Source: Comamonas sp. 26 (GTDB taxonomy: Bacteria; Pseudomonadota; Gammaproteobacteria; Burkholderiales; Burkholderiaceae_C). Taken from it: a stretch of 64,000 bases of DNA. The notes under the pieces were generated by a model. It had not been told where the DNA came from. It was given only the letters and a program-made list of their open reading frames with translations, and made no database searches. The translations under genes were made by a program, and so were the position numbers. The stretch is from the NCBI RefSeq assembly GCF_002754475.1, contig NZ_PEFL01000002.1, positions 434,001 through 498,000 of the forward strand, read 5' to 3'. Below are positions 6,424 through 14,600 of the stretch, piece by piece (position 1 is the first letter of the stretch; each line of letters begins with the position of its first letter).

Positions 6424-7572
6424 TCATTGGAGTACCGACCTGACCTGAGCATTGCGCGCAGCTAAGCCTTGGCTGTAGCCATCAAGAGCCGCAGGAGAAG
6501 GACGCTCTTTGGGTTCAGGCATGGGGACGGTCTGAGGAACTGGCGCCGACTGAGCAACAAGAGACGGACGCTCTTGCAACCCAGCCGGGCCCGAGTTGTT
6601 GGCTTGAGGCTTTTCCCAGTCAACGAAGTAGCCGTTTTTAACGATCTGGGTGCAGATTTCATCTGGCACCAGCAGCTTGGTTCCCTGCTGCGAATAGCAA
6701 GTACAGCCTTTGGACTTCATTTCCACACATGCGGCCGGGTATGGCGCTGTGACAGGCTTTGTCACATCGTCATACCGCGGCGCAGTGTGAGGAAAACCAC
6801 CCAGACGCGATTTAAAACTAGCAGCGTACTCAGCAGGAGTCATAGGAGGACGCACCCCCTCAGACCCGCCCCCGCTTGCGCTGGAGGCCCCCGCCGCAGC
6901 CTTGGCAGTGACAGATGAATCCGCGCCGCCAATCGCACTGACACGCCCAAAACTGATATAGGCGAATACCAAGGCCACGGCGACCGCGATCAGAAACATC
7001 CAAGCAGCTTTGGGGATCTTCTTTTTATTGGTGTGAAGAGTGGCGGACTCGTACCACGTGTAAACCTCCTTTGGAAATTTGACAGTGGTACTGGTGCCGG
7101 TGGACTTGCTGGAGCCGGGTTTTTCGCAGTTGAGATTGACGGAGTCCCACTCAAGGCAGGAGACAACATCCTGACCCCAGATGCGCTTGAGATGGCGGTG
7201 CCAGCCAGGAGAGCCAATCAGACGGCGAACAAACGAGTCAACGTTAGCGGGATGTTGAGAGATCAGGTAGAAGTCAAAGCCGCGCCGGCGGTGCTCGGCA
7301 AGCATCTTGACGGACTCAGGAACAGCTGCCCCAGAGGGCCGGTTCGGCAGGTCGTTATGGCACTCATCAATGATGAAGATAGTCCCGTCAGGTTCTGCCT
7401 GCCAGTCCTTGAATTCAATCTGTTTCCAGCCCTCTAAAGGCCCGCCGGGCACGGGCTTGAAACGGCCGTTATGGGCAACGGGACGGTTCTCCTTTGTCGC
7501 CCGTTCCATCACCCATTTCAGGGTGTTGAGGGTCTTACCAGACCCGTTTGTACCAGTGACCAGATGGAGCAT
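6424..7572 (-). CDS. zot: Zot/pI-like assembly ATPase of the inovirus
   Basis: Zot proteins are the pI-type inner-membrane ATPases that drive extrusion of filamentous phages. The 382-aa protein opens with MLHLVTGTNGSGKT, a Walker A motif at residues 7-14, and has a Walker B-like TIFIIDECHND near residue 68. A single membrane segment (about 191-210, AWMFLIAVAVALVFAYISF) follows the N-terminal cytoplasmic ATPase domain, with a Pro/Ala-rich periplasmic tail. Length and layout are normal for the family. ATG at 7572 lies 7 bp downstream of the DUF2523 stop, so the two are in one operon. The C-terminal tail is where Vibrio Zot toxin activity maps; no such activity can be inferred here. Confidence 0.95.
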   Translation of the reverse strand: MLHLVTGTNGSGKTLNTLKWVMERATKENRPVAHNGRFKPVPGGPLEGWKQIEFKDWQAEPDGTIFIIDECHNDLPNRPSGAAVPESVKMLAEHRRRGFDFYLISQHPANVDSFVRRLIGSPGWHRHLKRIWGQDVVSCLEWDSVNLNCEKPGSSKSTGTSTTVKFPKEVYTWYESATLHTNKKKIPKAAWMFLIAVAVALVFAYISFGRVSAIGGADSSVTAKAAAGASSASGGGSEGVRPPMTPAEYAASFKSRLGGFPHTAPRYDDVTKPVTAPYPAACVEMKSKGCTCYSQQGTKLLVPDEICTQIVKNGYFVDWEKPQANNSGPAGLQERPSLVAQSAPVPQTVPMPEPKERPSPAALDGYSQGLAARNAQVRSVLQ

Positions 7573-7579
7573 ACCGGCC

Positions 7580-7884
7580 TCAGCTGAAGATCATTTTCTT
7601 GAGGGACGCGCCGCCCGTGATTCCGTTCATCACCATGTTTGCGAACATGCAGCTGAACAGAATCGTGAGCGCCCTACCCACTTGCAGAACCCCAAGATTG
7701 CCAACACATCAGGGGGCAGATTGTGGAGGTTCTGAGCCACCAGATTTTTCAGAAAATCCAGCGCCTCAGACACACCGTAATAGCTAACGAAAGCGATACC
7801 CAGAGAGGCGAGCGTGCGCCCCACCAGACCACCCACCAAACCGATGAGCAGACCACCCAGAGAGCCAAGCAAAGGTAGAGCCAT
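7580..7884 (-). pseudogene. DUF2523 / pVI-like minor coat protein, frameshifted
   Basis: DUF2523 proteins are about 100 aa, hydrophobic, and sit between pIII and Zot; they correspond to pVI at the virion tip. Reading starts normally (MALPLLGSLGGLLIGLVGGL, ATG at 7884, overlapping the adsorption-protein stop by one base) and gives LPPDVLAILG, then leaves the family frame. The neighbouring frame continues VLQVGRALTILF and ends in NGITGGASLKKMIFS with stop at 7580, the expected C-terminus. One missing base in the C-run at 7690-7693 (GGGG on the coding strand) explains the break; with five G the product would be about 101 aa. It is either a real mutation, a -1 frameshift at a slippery run, or a sequencing error. 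Confidence 0.8.
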
Positions 7885-9260
7885 TACGACTGCCTCCTAA
7901 TGATGATGAGAGCGCCCGCAATAGACGCAAAGATGACGTTGACGTAACCGAGCATTTGCAGCCAAGGACACAGCGCAGAAAACGGCAACGCCAGAGAGCC
8001 GAACCAGAAGTCAATGACTCGATCAGCAGGGCAACTGCCCGAGCCAAGAAAGTCATCCCGGTCAGTGACAGATATGTCAAAGCGCTTGTTACCCGGGAGG
8101 TCAGTCGTGACGTTCTTAGTACCCAAGTCCTTGACGGTCTCCCAAGCCTTGTACAAAGGGCCATCCTTGAGAGCATCAATCTGGCAATTGCGGGTATGAA
8201 CTTCCTTGGCAAGCGCACAACTAATGCCGTCACCTTCACAAGTGAAACCACTTGCGCAGGTGCCTTCAAACTTACCGGGCTTGTCTTCGCAGTCTTCGCC
8301 CTCACACTTGCCATCCCCCTTGTCGGTTCCATCCTTGCCGTCCGGGTTCTTGTCGCCGTTTGTGGCGGCACAAACAGCGCTGGATTTATTGCTAGCGCAG
8401 TACGAACTTTGGGAGCTTGAAGAGGTGGAGCTGGAGGTGCTGGTGGTAGCCCCAGAACTATCCTTGGTGGTAGTCACCGTAGTGGTGGTACAGACACCCT
8501 TGTCACAGGTGGTAGATGTCTCTTTGTTAGAGGTAGTCCCATCAGGATTTTTAGCGGACTCAGTCTTCTTGTCACCAGTGGCAGCTTGATTAGGGACACA
8601 GGTACGAACCCCATTAACGTCACCAACAGAACCAGCACAGTCCGACTCTTTTTTCTGAGGAACGTCAGAGGGTTGAGGGAGAGTGCAAGTGCCACCTGTT
8701 ACCCGGTATTCCTGACTAGTCATCCAAGAGCCGTCAGAGGTTTTGTAAGAGACACCAATACCGACCTGTTCGGCAGCACAACCCATGGCGCAATTCGGAC
8801 GCGCACTATCAGCTGAGCAGCCAGGAGGACTTGCAGTCCCCTTCCCTTCTAAGTTGATCTTTCCACCCTTTAGGCCAGAGCAGAAATCACTGAGGCCATT
8901 GCAGGTGTTGGTGTTGTTTAAGACGCACTGATTGCCGTTCTCAGAATAACCAGTGTTGCAGTTGCAGACGCCGCTTGTAGCGATGGAATTTGCAGGGCAC
9001 TGGGTGAATGAGAGGATTGAAAAATTCGCGTACTCATAGTTATCAGCAGTGCGCTTGATGACGCAACGACCAGAGACAACAGTTCTGGAGTAGCCAGACG
9101 CCGCAGGAGCCCAAGAGTTACAGGCCTCAGACTGAGAAGCGTAGTTAGGATCAGAAGCAGCGCCACCCAAGTAATAGCGGGTATTCATAGGCACAGATGC
9201 CGAGGCTGACAGCGAGAACAGCGCAAGAGCGAATGCAATCAGGCGGTAAAGATGAGCCAT
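7884..9260 (-). CDS. pIII/TspB-like adsorption (minor coat) protein of the inovirus
   Basis: About 458 aa. The N-terminal signal peptide is clear (MAHLYRLIAFALALFSLSASA). A Cys-rich N-terminal region (about 20-200) follows, then a Thr/Ser/Gly-rich linker (about 240-330, many Ser and Thr runs), a second Cys-containing domain and a single C-terminal membrane anchor (VNVIFASIAGALIIIRRQS). This domain-linker-domain-anchor layout is that of pIII, which binds the pilus and TolA, and also of the TspB family in Neisseria phages. ATG at 9260 is preferred because the signal peptide starts there; an ATG at 9272 would add four residues. It overlaps the 19-codon ORF and the DUF2523 gene. Confidence 0.85.
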   Translation of the reverse strand: MAHLYRLIAFALALFSLSASASVPMNTRYYLGGAASDPNYASQSEACNSWAPAASGYSRTVVSGRCVIKRTADNYEYANFSILSFTQCPANSIATSGVCNCNTGYSENGNQCVLNNTNTCNGLSDFCSGLKGGKINLEGKGTASPPGCSADSARPNCAMGCAAEQVGIGVSYKTSDGSWMTSQEYRVTGGTCTLPQPSDVPQKKESDCAGSVGDVNGVRTCVPNQAATGDKKTESAKNPDGTTSNKETSTTCDKGVCTTTTVTTTKDSSGATTSTSSSTSSSSQSSYCASNKSSAVCAATNGDKNPDGKDGTDKGDGKCEGEDCEDKPGKFEGTCASGFTCEGDGISCALAKEVHTRNCQIDALKDGPLYKAWETVKDLGTKNVTTDLPGNKRFDISVTDRDDFLGSGSCPADRVIDFWFGSLALPFSALCPWLQMLGYVNVIFASIAGALIIIRRQS

Positions 9261-9298
9261 ACAGCACCGCATAGAGCAATAACAACGAAGAGTCCCAT
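9239..9298 (-). CDS. 19-codon hydrophobic micro-ORF overlapping the adsorption gene
   Basis: ATG at 9298 to TGA at 9239 encodes MGLFVVIALCGAVWLIFTA, a single hydrophobic helix with no charged residue. A ribosome site (AAAGGGCAGC) lies 5-10 bases upstream, and the stop falls inside the start of the adsorption gene, so translational coupling is possible. It lies between the coat-gene terminator and pIII. Filamentous phages carry tiny membrane proteins (pVII, pIX, about 32 aa); this one is even shorter. Whether it is translated is not shown; the fit of ribosome site, hydrophobicity and overlap is the only support. Confidence 0.4.
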   Translation of the reverse strand: MGLFVVIALCGAVWLIFTA

Positions 9299-9340
9299 TT
9301 GCTGCCCTTTCCTAAACAAGCCGGGGTTTGCTTAGAAAAG

Positions 9341-9362
9341 GACAGGGCCGAAGCCCTGCCCA
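9341..9362 (-). terminator. Terminator after the major coat gene
   Basis: On the minus strand GGGCAGGGC-ttcg-GCCCTGTCC forms nine pairs closed by a UUCG tetraloop, followed by TTTTC. In M13 a strong terminator sits in the same place, after gene VIII, to give high coat expression and low pIII expression. Confidence 0.85.
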
Positions 9363-9382
9363 GAACTGGAGCAATCAGTCCA

Positions 9383-9592
9383 TTACTTGATGGAGCGACG
9401 GATCCAGTTGAAGCAGACGATGGCCAAAACCACGCCAAGAATGGCCAGACCGATGGAGCCGACAGATGCCTTTTGACCAGTGATGTCAGCAACCAAAGTT
9501 GTGACATCAACAGCCTCAGCATGAGCAGTGCCCACAGTTGCCAGAACGAACGCAGGAACAGCCGCGAGGGCCAGTTTCAGTTTTTTACCCAT
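9383..9592 (-). CDS. Major coat protein (pVIII-like) of the inovirus
   Basis: A 69-aa precursor: signal peptide MGKKLKLALAAVPAFVLATVGTAHA, cleavage likely after AHA, leaving a mature chain of about 44 residues with an amphipathic N-terminal part (EAVDVTTLVADI), a hydrophobic core (GSIGLAILGVVLAIVCFNW) and a basic C-terminus (IRRSIK) that would face the packaged ssDNA. This is the typical class B-like layout. ATG at 9592 is chosen because AGGAGA precedes it and the signal peptide starts here; an upstream extension to 9658 is not needed. The downstream terminator supports high expression. Confidence 0.9.
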   Translation of the reverse strand: MGKKLKLALAAVPAFVLATVGTAHAEAVDVTTLVADITGQKASVGSIGLAILGVVLAIVCFNWIRRSIK

Positions 9593-9791
9593 GAGAGTTC
9601 TCCTCAGTTTTTCCGCCATCGCGGAGGGTTTGAATAAGGGCACGAATTGCCCAGCCAACAGCCCAGACGGAGATCACCGCCAGACCGATCTGCGCACCCT
9701 CTGCAGGAGTGAGACTCAGCACAGGGAACACAAATTCATGCTGCACAGTGACCGTGCAGGCTTGAGAACAGTGGATGACCTGATCGGTCAT
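9585..9791 (-). CDS. Small inovirus membrane protein upstream of the major coat gene
   Basis: A 68-aa protein from ATG at 9791 (MTDQVIHCSQACTVTV). The N-terminal third is polar with two Cys; one hydrophobic helix follows (GAQIGLAVISVWAVGWAIRAL), and the C-terminus is basic then polar. It overlaps the previous gene by four bases (ATGA type) and the coat gene by a few, so the three are tightly coupled. By position it is where M13 has gVII/gIX; similar small single-pass proteins occur in Pf1- and Ralstonia-type phages. Function (virion tip or assembly) is inferred from position only. Confidence 0.65.
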   Translation of the reverse strand: MTDQVIHCSQACTVTVQHEFVFPVLSLTPAEGAQIGLAVISVWAVGWAIRALIQTLRDGGKTEENSHG

Positions 9792-10189
9792 GGATAAGGG
9801 TCCTGCCCGCACTGAGTGCAAGCAGCGTGATAAACCTCGTCACCCCGGACAACGGCTTGAAAGTCATGCTCTGGATACTTACCACGGCAGACCAGCGGAA
9901 GCTGATCGACCACGGCAGTTTTTGCATACTCTTTGGCCTCATGCCTGAGGTCCATACGGTCCGCAACACCCACAAAACGCTCCCCAAGGCTTCGCCAACG
10001 CGCAGCACGCTTGCGGGACATATCAATGCGGTGCTTACGGTCAATGAAGTAGGTGACTTTGGTAATTAAGCCAATGGCCAAGCCTTGCAGTAGCTGCATC
10101 AGCAGGGCACCCACCATGCCCATAACGAGGCAGAGAACCGAGATCACGCGAATCGCGTGATCGAACTGTTCAGAGGTGAGCGTGACCAT
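9788..10189 (-). CDS. Inovirus membrane protein, 133 aa, unrecognised
   Basis: One or two hydrophobic N-terminal stretches (about 14-45, VISVLCLVMGMVGALLMQLLQGLAIGL) are followed by a basic cytoplasmic-type region (RKHRIDMSRKRAARWRSLGERF) and a C-terminal part with Cys pairs (CRGK, CTQCG). The Cys pattern might bind zinc but is sparse. It starts with ATG at 10189, two bases after the ssDNA-binding gene stop, and overlaps the next gene by four bases. It lies in the early part of the structural operon. No family was recognised; a morphogenesis or host-takeover role is guesswork. Confidence 0.6.
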   Translation of the reverse strand: MVTLTSEQFDHAIRVISVLCLVMGMVGALLMQLLQGLAIGLITKVTYFIDRKHRIDMSRKRAARWRSLGERFVGVADRMDLRHEAKEYAKTAVVDQLPLVCRGKYPEHDFQAVVRGDEVYHAACTQCGQDPYP

Positions 10190-10191
10190 GG

Positions 10192-10500
10192 TCAGGCCTT
10201 ATCTGCAGGAGCAGCAGAGCGCTCTTGCTTAGTGGGCAGACGGGTCAGATTGGTGAGCCGAGACTCGATTTTTCGGGTCTGGTAATGAGCCGCCAGCGAG
10301 AACGTGGCGGTATAGGTTCCGGGAACGATAGTGCCGATCATTTCCTTAGGAACGTCGAGGACGCCCACTTGCGAAACTGCGCCGTCACCATCAAGCAGGA
10401 TGCACTCGGCCTCTTGCATTTGCCATGGTTTGTTGTTCTTGCCAATGCCAGAACGAGGATCATTGACCTTGAGAATTTGAACTACAGATGAATGCTGCAT
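10192..10500 (-). CDS. Inovirus ssDNA-binding (helix-destabilising, pV-like) protein
   Basis: About 102 aa from ATG at 10500, which has a very good ribosome site (AGGAGG). The sequence fits small OB-fold phage ssDNA-binding proteins: VVQILKVNDPRSG, a central WQMQEAECILLD strand pair, VGVLDVPKEM and PGTYTATFSL. Such proteins coat newly made viral strands and switch the phage from replication to packaging. Being first in the minus-strand operon and dimer-sized fits gene V of M13. The upstream extension to 10581 is rejected because the strong ribosome site precedes 10500. The exact family is inferred from size, position and strand pattern. Confidence 0.75.
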   Translation of the reverse strand: MQHSSVVQILKVNDPRSGIGKNNKPWQMQEAECILLDGDGAVSQVGVLDVPKEMIGTIVPGTYTATFSLAAHYQTRKIESRLTNLTRLPTKQERSAAPADKA

Positions 10501-10550
10501 ATGGCCTCCTATGGCGAAAATTTCCCTTGCAGATAGGGCAGTCGTAGAAT

Positions 10551-10587
10551 TAACCCGTGGCGGTTTAAAGTAAACCATCACGGGTTA
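10551..10587. promoter_or_regulatory. 37-bp nested palindrome, candidate phage operator
   Basis: Outer arms TAACCCGTG (10551-10559) and CACGGGTTA (10579-10587) are perfect inverted repeats. Inside them GGTTTA (10562-10567) and TAAACC (10571-10576) form a second perfect pair around AAG. It lies in the 116-bp gap between the divergent ssDNA-binding gene and the helix-turn-helix regulator, where lysogeny control would act. A partial echo, CCACGGaGGTTTA, lies at 10601-10613, over the ribosome site of the regulator gene. Confidence 0.75.
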
Positions 10588-10616
10588 GTAACAATGTAAT
10601 CCACGGAGGTTTAGAA

Positions 10617-10982
10617 ATGCAAGAGAAAGTTGCAGAAAAAGCCGCACCTACTGAAAAAAAGACAGTGGGCACACCGGACCGTGCACGAATCAAAAGACTG
10701 GTGGACGCAGCAGCCGGGAAATGTCACGGAGGGTTCAGACAGCTAGCCGATGTGATGGAAGTACACCCACAGCTAATTTCGAACTGGCGCAACGGGCTGA
10801 AGACACCATCACCGGAAGCACAAGCAGATCTGGCACAAATCGCGGGACAAAACGCATTGGTGGCCGGACTGATGGCCATGATCGAAAAGACAGACGGGAA
10901 CCGTAAAAAACGGCTGCAATCGGCATACAGAGACTGGTCAGCAAAGGCAGCCGCAAATTTAGAGAAAATGACATCTGTTTAA
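10617..10982 (+). CDS. Helix-turn-helix regulator of the prophage
   Basis: A 121-aa cytoplasmic protein. The middle (about 22-75) has a Cro/CI-like helix-turn-helix: [12 protein letters not shown], then [20 protein letters not shown] with the recognition helix [11 protein letters not shown], and [14 protein letters not shown] basic C-terminal helical tail follows ([22 protein letters not shown]). The ribosome site GGAGG precedes ATG at 10617. It reads opposite to the structural operon, with the nested palindrome between, so it is the likely repressor or switch. Its stop codon is only 16 bp from the nadK start in the same direction. Confidence 0.8.
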   Translation: MQEKVAEKAAPTEKKTVGTPDRARIKRLVDAAAGKCHGGFRQLADVMEVHPQLISNWRNGLKTPSPEAQADLAQIAGQNALVAGLMAMIEKTDGNRKKRLQSAYRDWSAKAAANLEKMTSV

Positions 10983-10998
10983 TGATGTAATTTCCCAG

Positions 10999-11898
10999 AT
11001 GACATCCACGTTCCGCCATATTGCCTTGATCGGCAAGTACCACACCCCCGACGCAGGCGCCCCATCCGACGCTGCCAGCGAAGCTTTGCTGCGCATTGCG
11101 TCTTATGTGCGCAGTCTGGGTTGCGAGGTGATTCTGGATACCCAGTCTGCGATCTATGCAGGCCTGTCTGACTACCCAAGCATGGACGTGGATGGCCTGG
11201 GCAAGTATTGCGACCTGGGCTTGGTCGTGGGTGGCGATGGCACCATGCTGGGCGTCTGCCGTCATCTGGCTCGCTACGGCACGCCCTTGGTGGGTATTAA
11301 TCAAGGGCGCCTTGGCTTTGTCACCGATATTGCGCTGGATGAGTTTGAAGCCTCCATCACGCCCATTCTGCAAGGCGAGTACGAAGAAGACGAGCGCCCC
11401 CTGATGCACGCCCTCGTCATGCGTGATGGTCAATGCGTATTTGAAGCCCAGGCCATGAACGACGTGGTGGTCAACCGTGGCTCAACCTCTGGCATGGTGG
11501 AGCTGCGCATTGAGGTGGGCGGGCACTTTGTCTCCAACCAGCGCGCCGATGGTCTGATTGTTGCCACGCCCACTGGCTCAACCGCCTACGCGCTGTCTGC
11601 CGGCGGGCCCATGCTGCACCCCTCTATTCCCGCGTGGGTGATGGTGCCCATTGCGCCGCACAACCTCTCGAACCGCCCCATTGTTCTGCCCGATTCTCAG
11701 GAGATCACGATTGAAGTCGTCGGAGGGCGCGGCGATGTCAGCGCGAACTTTGACATGCAATCTCTCGCATCGCTGCAGCACGGCGACCGCATTCTGGTCA
11801 CCCGCGCCAATCACAGCGTGCACTTTCTGCATCCCAAGGGCTGGAATTACTTCTCCACCCTGCGCAAAAAACTGGGCTGGAATGAAGGGGGCTCCTGA
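10999..11898 (+). CDS. nadK: NAD kinase
   Basis: Phosphorylates NAD to NADP. The 299-aa protein has the family GGDGT motif ([10 protein letters not shown], residues 78-82) and the NAD-binding [20 protein letters not shown] stretch, with the conserved [10 protein letters not shown] region near the C-terminus. Length is normal. ATG at 10999 lies 16 bp after the phage regulator, which has replaced the native upstream region; no independent promoter is visible in the gap. Two bases separate its stop from recN. In relatives hrcA and nadK are divergent neighbours, which is what shows the phage insertion. Confidence 0.98.
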   Translation: MTSTFRHIALIGKYHTPDAGAPSDAASEALLRIASYVRSLGCEVILDTQSAIYAGLSDYPSMDVDGLGKYCDLGLVVGGDGTMLGVCRHLARYGTPLVGINQGRLGFVTDIALDEFEASITPILQGEYEEDERPLMHALVMRDGQCVFEAQAMNDVVVNRGSTSGMVELRIEVGGHFVSNQRADGLIVATPTGSTAYALSAGGPMLHPSIPAWVMVPIAPHNLSNRPIVLPDSQEITIEVVGGRGDVSANFDMQSLASLQHGDRILVTRANHSVHFLHPKGWNYFSTLRKKLGWNEGGS

Positions 11899-11900
11899 TC

Positions 11901-13661
11901 ATGGCTTTGAAGCGCATCGCCCTGCAGGACTTTGTGATTGTTCAGTCCCTTGATCTGGACTGGCAAGCGGGCTTTACGGTACTGACCGGCGAAACCGGGG
12001 CAGGAAAATCCATCATGCTAGATGCCCTGCAACTGGTGCTGGGCGCCCGTGCCGATGCGCAGGTAGTGCGCGAAGGCTGCAATCAGGCTGACATCTGCGC
12101 CGAGTTTGACTGCCCTCAAAACCTGCGCCCCTGGCTTGAAGAAGCCGGTTTTGCACAAGAGCAAGAACTGCTGCTTCGCCGCGTAATCGACAGCCAGGGC
12201 AGAAGCCGCGCATGGATCAATGGATCTCCCGCCACAGCAACCCAGCTACGCCACCTGGGTGATCAGCTCATCGATATTCACGGCCAGCACGCCTGGCAAA
12301 GCCTGACCCGCCCCGATGCAGCCCGGGCCATGCTGGACACCTATGGCAGCATTGACACCGCCCCGCTCAAGTCGCTATGGCAGGGCTGGCGCCAGACCAG
12401 CCAAGCACTGGAGCAGGCTTTGTCTGCCCAGGACAATCTGCAGCGCGAGCGTGAACGCCTGCAGTGGCAGATTTCAGAGCTGGACAAGCTCTCGCCTCGC
12501 GCAGACGAGTGGGATGAGCTCAACGCCCAACACACCCGTCTGTCGCACGCTCAGACCTTGATGGACTCTGCCCAAACCTGCCTGCACCTACTGGAAGATG
12601 ATGATGCAGGTGCCGCCAACCTCTTGGGTAAAGCGCACCACCTGCTACAAGATCAAGAGCATCTGGAGCCCGAGTTTCAGAATATTTCTGATGTACTAGG
12701 CTCCTGCGTGGCGCAGTTGCACGATGCAAGGCACTCGCTGCAAGCCTACCTGCGCCGCGCCGACTTGGACCCTGAATTACTGGCTGACTTGGACGAACGC
12801 CTTGCGCTGTGGATGCAGCTGGCGCGTCGCTACAAGCGCACACCCGAAGAGCTGCCAACGCTGCTCGAAGGCTGGAAGCAAGAGCTGCGCCAGCTTGATG
12901 CAGCTGTGGATATAGATGGCCTTCACGCCACAGAACAAGCCGCTTATCAGCAATATCAAGCTGAAGCACGCCAGGTCTCTCAGCAGCGTGCACTGGCCGC
13001 TCCCCGCCTGTCACGCGCTATTACCCAGTCCATGCAAAGTCTGGGCATGAAAGGTGGCCGCTTTGAGGTACAGCTGGAGCATGCCGAATCGGCGGCTCCC
13101 GCAGGCACAGACAGCGTAACCTTTCTCGTCGCAGGCCACACCGGAGCCACACCCAAACCCATTGCCAAAGTGGCATCGGGCGGTGAACTATCCCGTATTT
13201 CTTTAGCTATTGCCGTCACCACCAGTGAGCTGGGGCAAGCCGGAACACTGATTTTTGACGAAGTCGATTCCGGTGTGGGTGGCGCTGTGGCCGAGACCGT
13301 GGGGCGCCTCATGCGCTCTCTCGGTCGTTCGCGCCAGGTATTGGCCGTTACGCACTTGCCGCAGGTCGCCGCTTATGCCGATCAGCATTACCGCGTCACC
13401 AAACGCCCCAAGTCCAACACCACCATCAGCAGCGTGGATCCACTGGATGGCGAAGAACGCGAAATGGAAATGGCCCGCATGCTGGGCGGCGAGCATCTGT
13501 CTGAAGCCACGATGGCCCACGCCCGAGAAATGCTAAACATGGCAAGATTGTCGGCAAGCGAGCTGCTGAACAGCAATGGCTCGCCTGCCTCAAACGCCAA
13601 AAGCAAGAGCAGCAAGGCCGCCACCACGCGCAAAAACACCAGCAAAGTCAGGGGAGAGTGA
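11901..13661 (+). CDS. recN: DNA repair protein RecN
   Basis: SMC-like ATPase that acts early in double-strand break repair. Walker A is GETGAGKS (30-37); the long middle is helical coiled coil; the signature [17 protein letters not shown] and Walker [14 protein letters not shown] lie near residues 415-455, followed by the conserved [17 protein letters not shown]. At 586 aa it is about 30 residues longer than E. coli RecN because of a Ser/Lys-rich, probably flexible tail ([19 protein letters not shown]). ATG at 11901 is two bases after the nadK stop. LexA control is usual for recN but no LexA box was identified in the gap. Confidence 0.97.
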   Translation: MALKRIALQDFVIVQSLDLDWQAGFTVLTGETGAGKSIMLDALQLVLGARADAQVVREGCNQADICAEFDCPQNLRPWLEEAGFAQEQELLLRRVIDSQGRSRAWINGSPATATQLRHLGDQLIDIHGQHAWQSLTRPDAARAMLDTYGSIDTAPLKSLWQGWRQTSQALEQALSAQDNLQRERERLQWQISELDKLSPRADEWDELNAQHTRLSHAQTLMDSAQTCLHLLEDDDAGAANLLGKAHHLLQDQEHLEPEFQNISDVLGSCVAQLHDARHSLQAYLRRADLDPELLADLDERLALWMQLARRYKRTPEELPTLLEGWKQELRQLDAAVDIDGLHATEQAAYQQYQAEARQVSQQRALAAPRLSRAITQSMQSLGMKGGRFEVQLEHAESAAPAGTDSVTFLVAGHTGATPKPIAKVASGGELSRISLAIAVTTSELGQAGTLIFDEVDSGVGGAVAETVGRLMRSLGRSRQVLAVTHLPQVAAYADQHYRVTKRPKSNTTISSVDPLDGEEREMEMARMLGGEHLSEATMAHAREMLNMARLSASELLNSNGSPASNAKSKSSKAATTRKNTSKVRGE

Positions 13662-13665
13662 AATC

Positions 13666-14589
13666 ATGTCTATGGAGATTGTTCTGATCAGCGGCATGTC
13701 CGGGTCGGGCAAATCTGTTGCACTGCATGCGTTGGAAGACGCAGGCTTTTACTGCGTGGACAACCTGCCGCCAGAGCTGCTGCAATCATTTGTGGAGCTG
13801 AAGCTCACTCACAAGGATGAAAAAGTAGCCATCGCTATGGATGCGCGCAGCGCCCAGGGCCTGCCGCAATTGCCTGAGCAACTGGCGCGTCTTGAAAAAC
13901 AGGGCCTGATCCCTCGCATGATTTTTCTGGATGCAGGCAACAGCACGCTGGTGCGCCGCTTCTCTGAAACACGCAGGCGCCACCCCCTGTCCCCCGGCTC
14001 GGCCGCCACGGAGCGGCAGGCGCTGGAGCAGGACATTGAAAAAGAACGCGAGCTGTTAGGAACACTGCGCGACCGATCTGTCGTCGTCGATACCAGCGAC
14101 CTCAAATCATCTCAGCTGCAAAGCTATATCAAGCAAGTCATTGAAGCGCCCGAGGGCCAGATGACGCTGATGTTCCAGTCCTTTGGCTTCAAGCACAACA
14201 TGCCCGCAGACTCGGACTATGTGTTTGATGTGCGCATGCTGCCTAACCCGCACTATGAAAAAGATCTGCGCCCGCTGACAGGGCTTGATCAGCCTGTGGC
14301 GGACTATCTGCGCAATCTCCCTGAGGTGCAGCAGATGCAGCTGGACATTCAACAGTTTCTGGAGCGCTGGCTGCCCCTACTGGCCAGAGACCACCGCAGC
14401 TACGTGACGGTGGGCATTGGCTGCACGGGCGGCCAGCACCGTTCGGTCTTTCTGGTAGAAGCACTGGCCAAGCATTTCGAGAAAACCTGGCCTACCGTGC
14501 GCCGCCATCGTTCGCTGGATTTTCGTGGGAATTTCCTGCAGGTTTCTCAGCAGTTTTTGACCACTGACACCCCGCCTGCCTCGCACTGA
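13666..14589 (+). CDS. rapZ: RNase adapter protein RapZ (YvcJ family ATPase)
   Basis: RapZ-type P-loop protein; in E. coli it delivers the sRNA GlmZ to RNase E and senses glucosamine-6-phosphate. The 307-aa chain starts [17 protein letters not shown] with Walker A at 10-17, then the conserved [34 protein letters not shown] and the C-terminal [17 protein letters not shown] domain. ATG at 13666 is preferred over an upstream start because a GGGGAGAG ribosome site precedes it and the P-loop follows at once. It is four bases from the recN stop, so it is in the same operon. Confidence 0.95.
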   Translation: MSMEIVLISGMSGSGKSVALHALEDAGFYCVDNLPPELLQSFVELKLTHKDEKVAIAMDARSAQGLPQLPEQLARLEKQGLIPRMIFLDAGNSTLVRRFSETRRRHPLSPGSAATERQALEQDIEKERELLGTLRDRSVVVDTSDLKSSQLQSYIKQVIEAPEGQMTLMFQSFGFKHNMPADSDYVFDVRMLPNPHYEKDLRPLTGLDQPVADYLRNLPEVQQMQLDIQQFLERWLPLLARDHRSYVTVGIGCTGGQHRSVFLVEALAKHFEKTWPTVRRHRSLDFRGNFLQVSQQFLTTDTPPASH

Positions 14590-14600
14590 TCAAACCTCCG

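Larger units (their letters stand above)
4183..10998. mobile_element. Inovirus (filamentous phage) prophage inserted between hrcA and nadK
   Basis: Gene order matches filamentous phages: ssDNA-binding protein, small membrane proteins, major coat, terminator, adsorption protein, DUF2523, Zot, intergenic region, HUH replication protein, then a serine recombinase; a regulator is divergent. It sits between two core genes commonly adjacent and divergent in this family. The edges are set by the host start codons (4182 and 10999). No long direct repeat was found at the edges; short stretches such as ATGATTTCATTTTAC and ATGATGTAATTTCCC are only loosely alike. The true att sites are therefore unproven. 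Confidence 0.9.

Noticed and set aside
6188..6427. 79-codon frame overlapping the zot stop
   Set aside because: Although it overlaps by ATGA, its sequence crosses the strong hairpins of the candidate origin and shows no domain-like pattern; kept only as part of the intergenic description.
7630..7884. Intact 84-aa version of the DUF2523 protein
   Set aside because: Its last 20 residues (from FCKWVGRS) do not fit the family, while the adjacent frame supplies the expected C-terminus; treated as frameshifted.
10973..11000. dif site or long att repeat at the right prophage edge
   Set aside because: No 28-bp dif-like pattern and no long direct repeat with the left edge could be found by eye.
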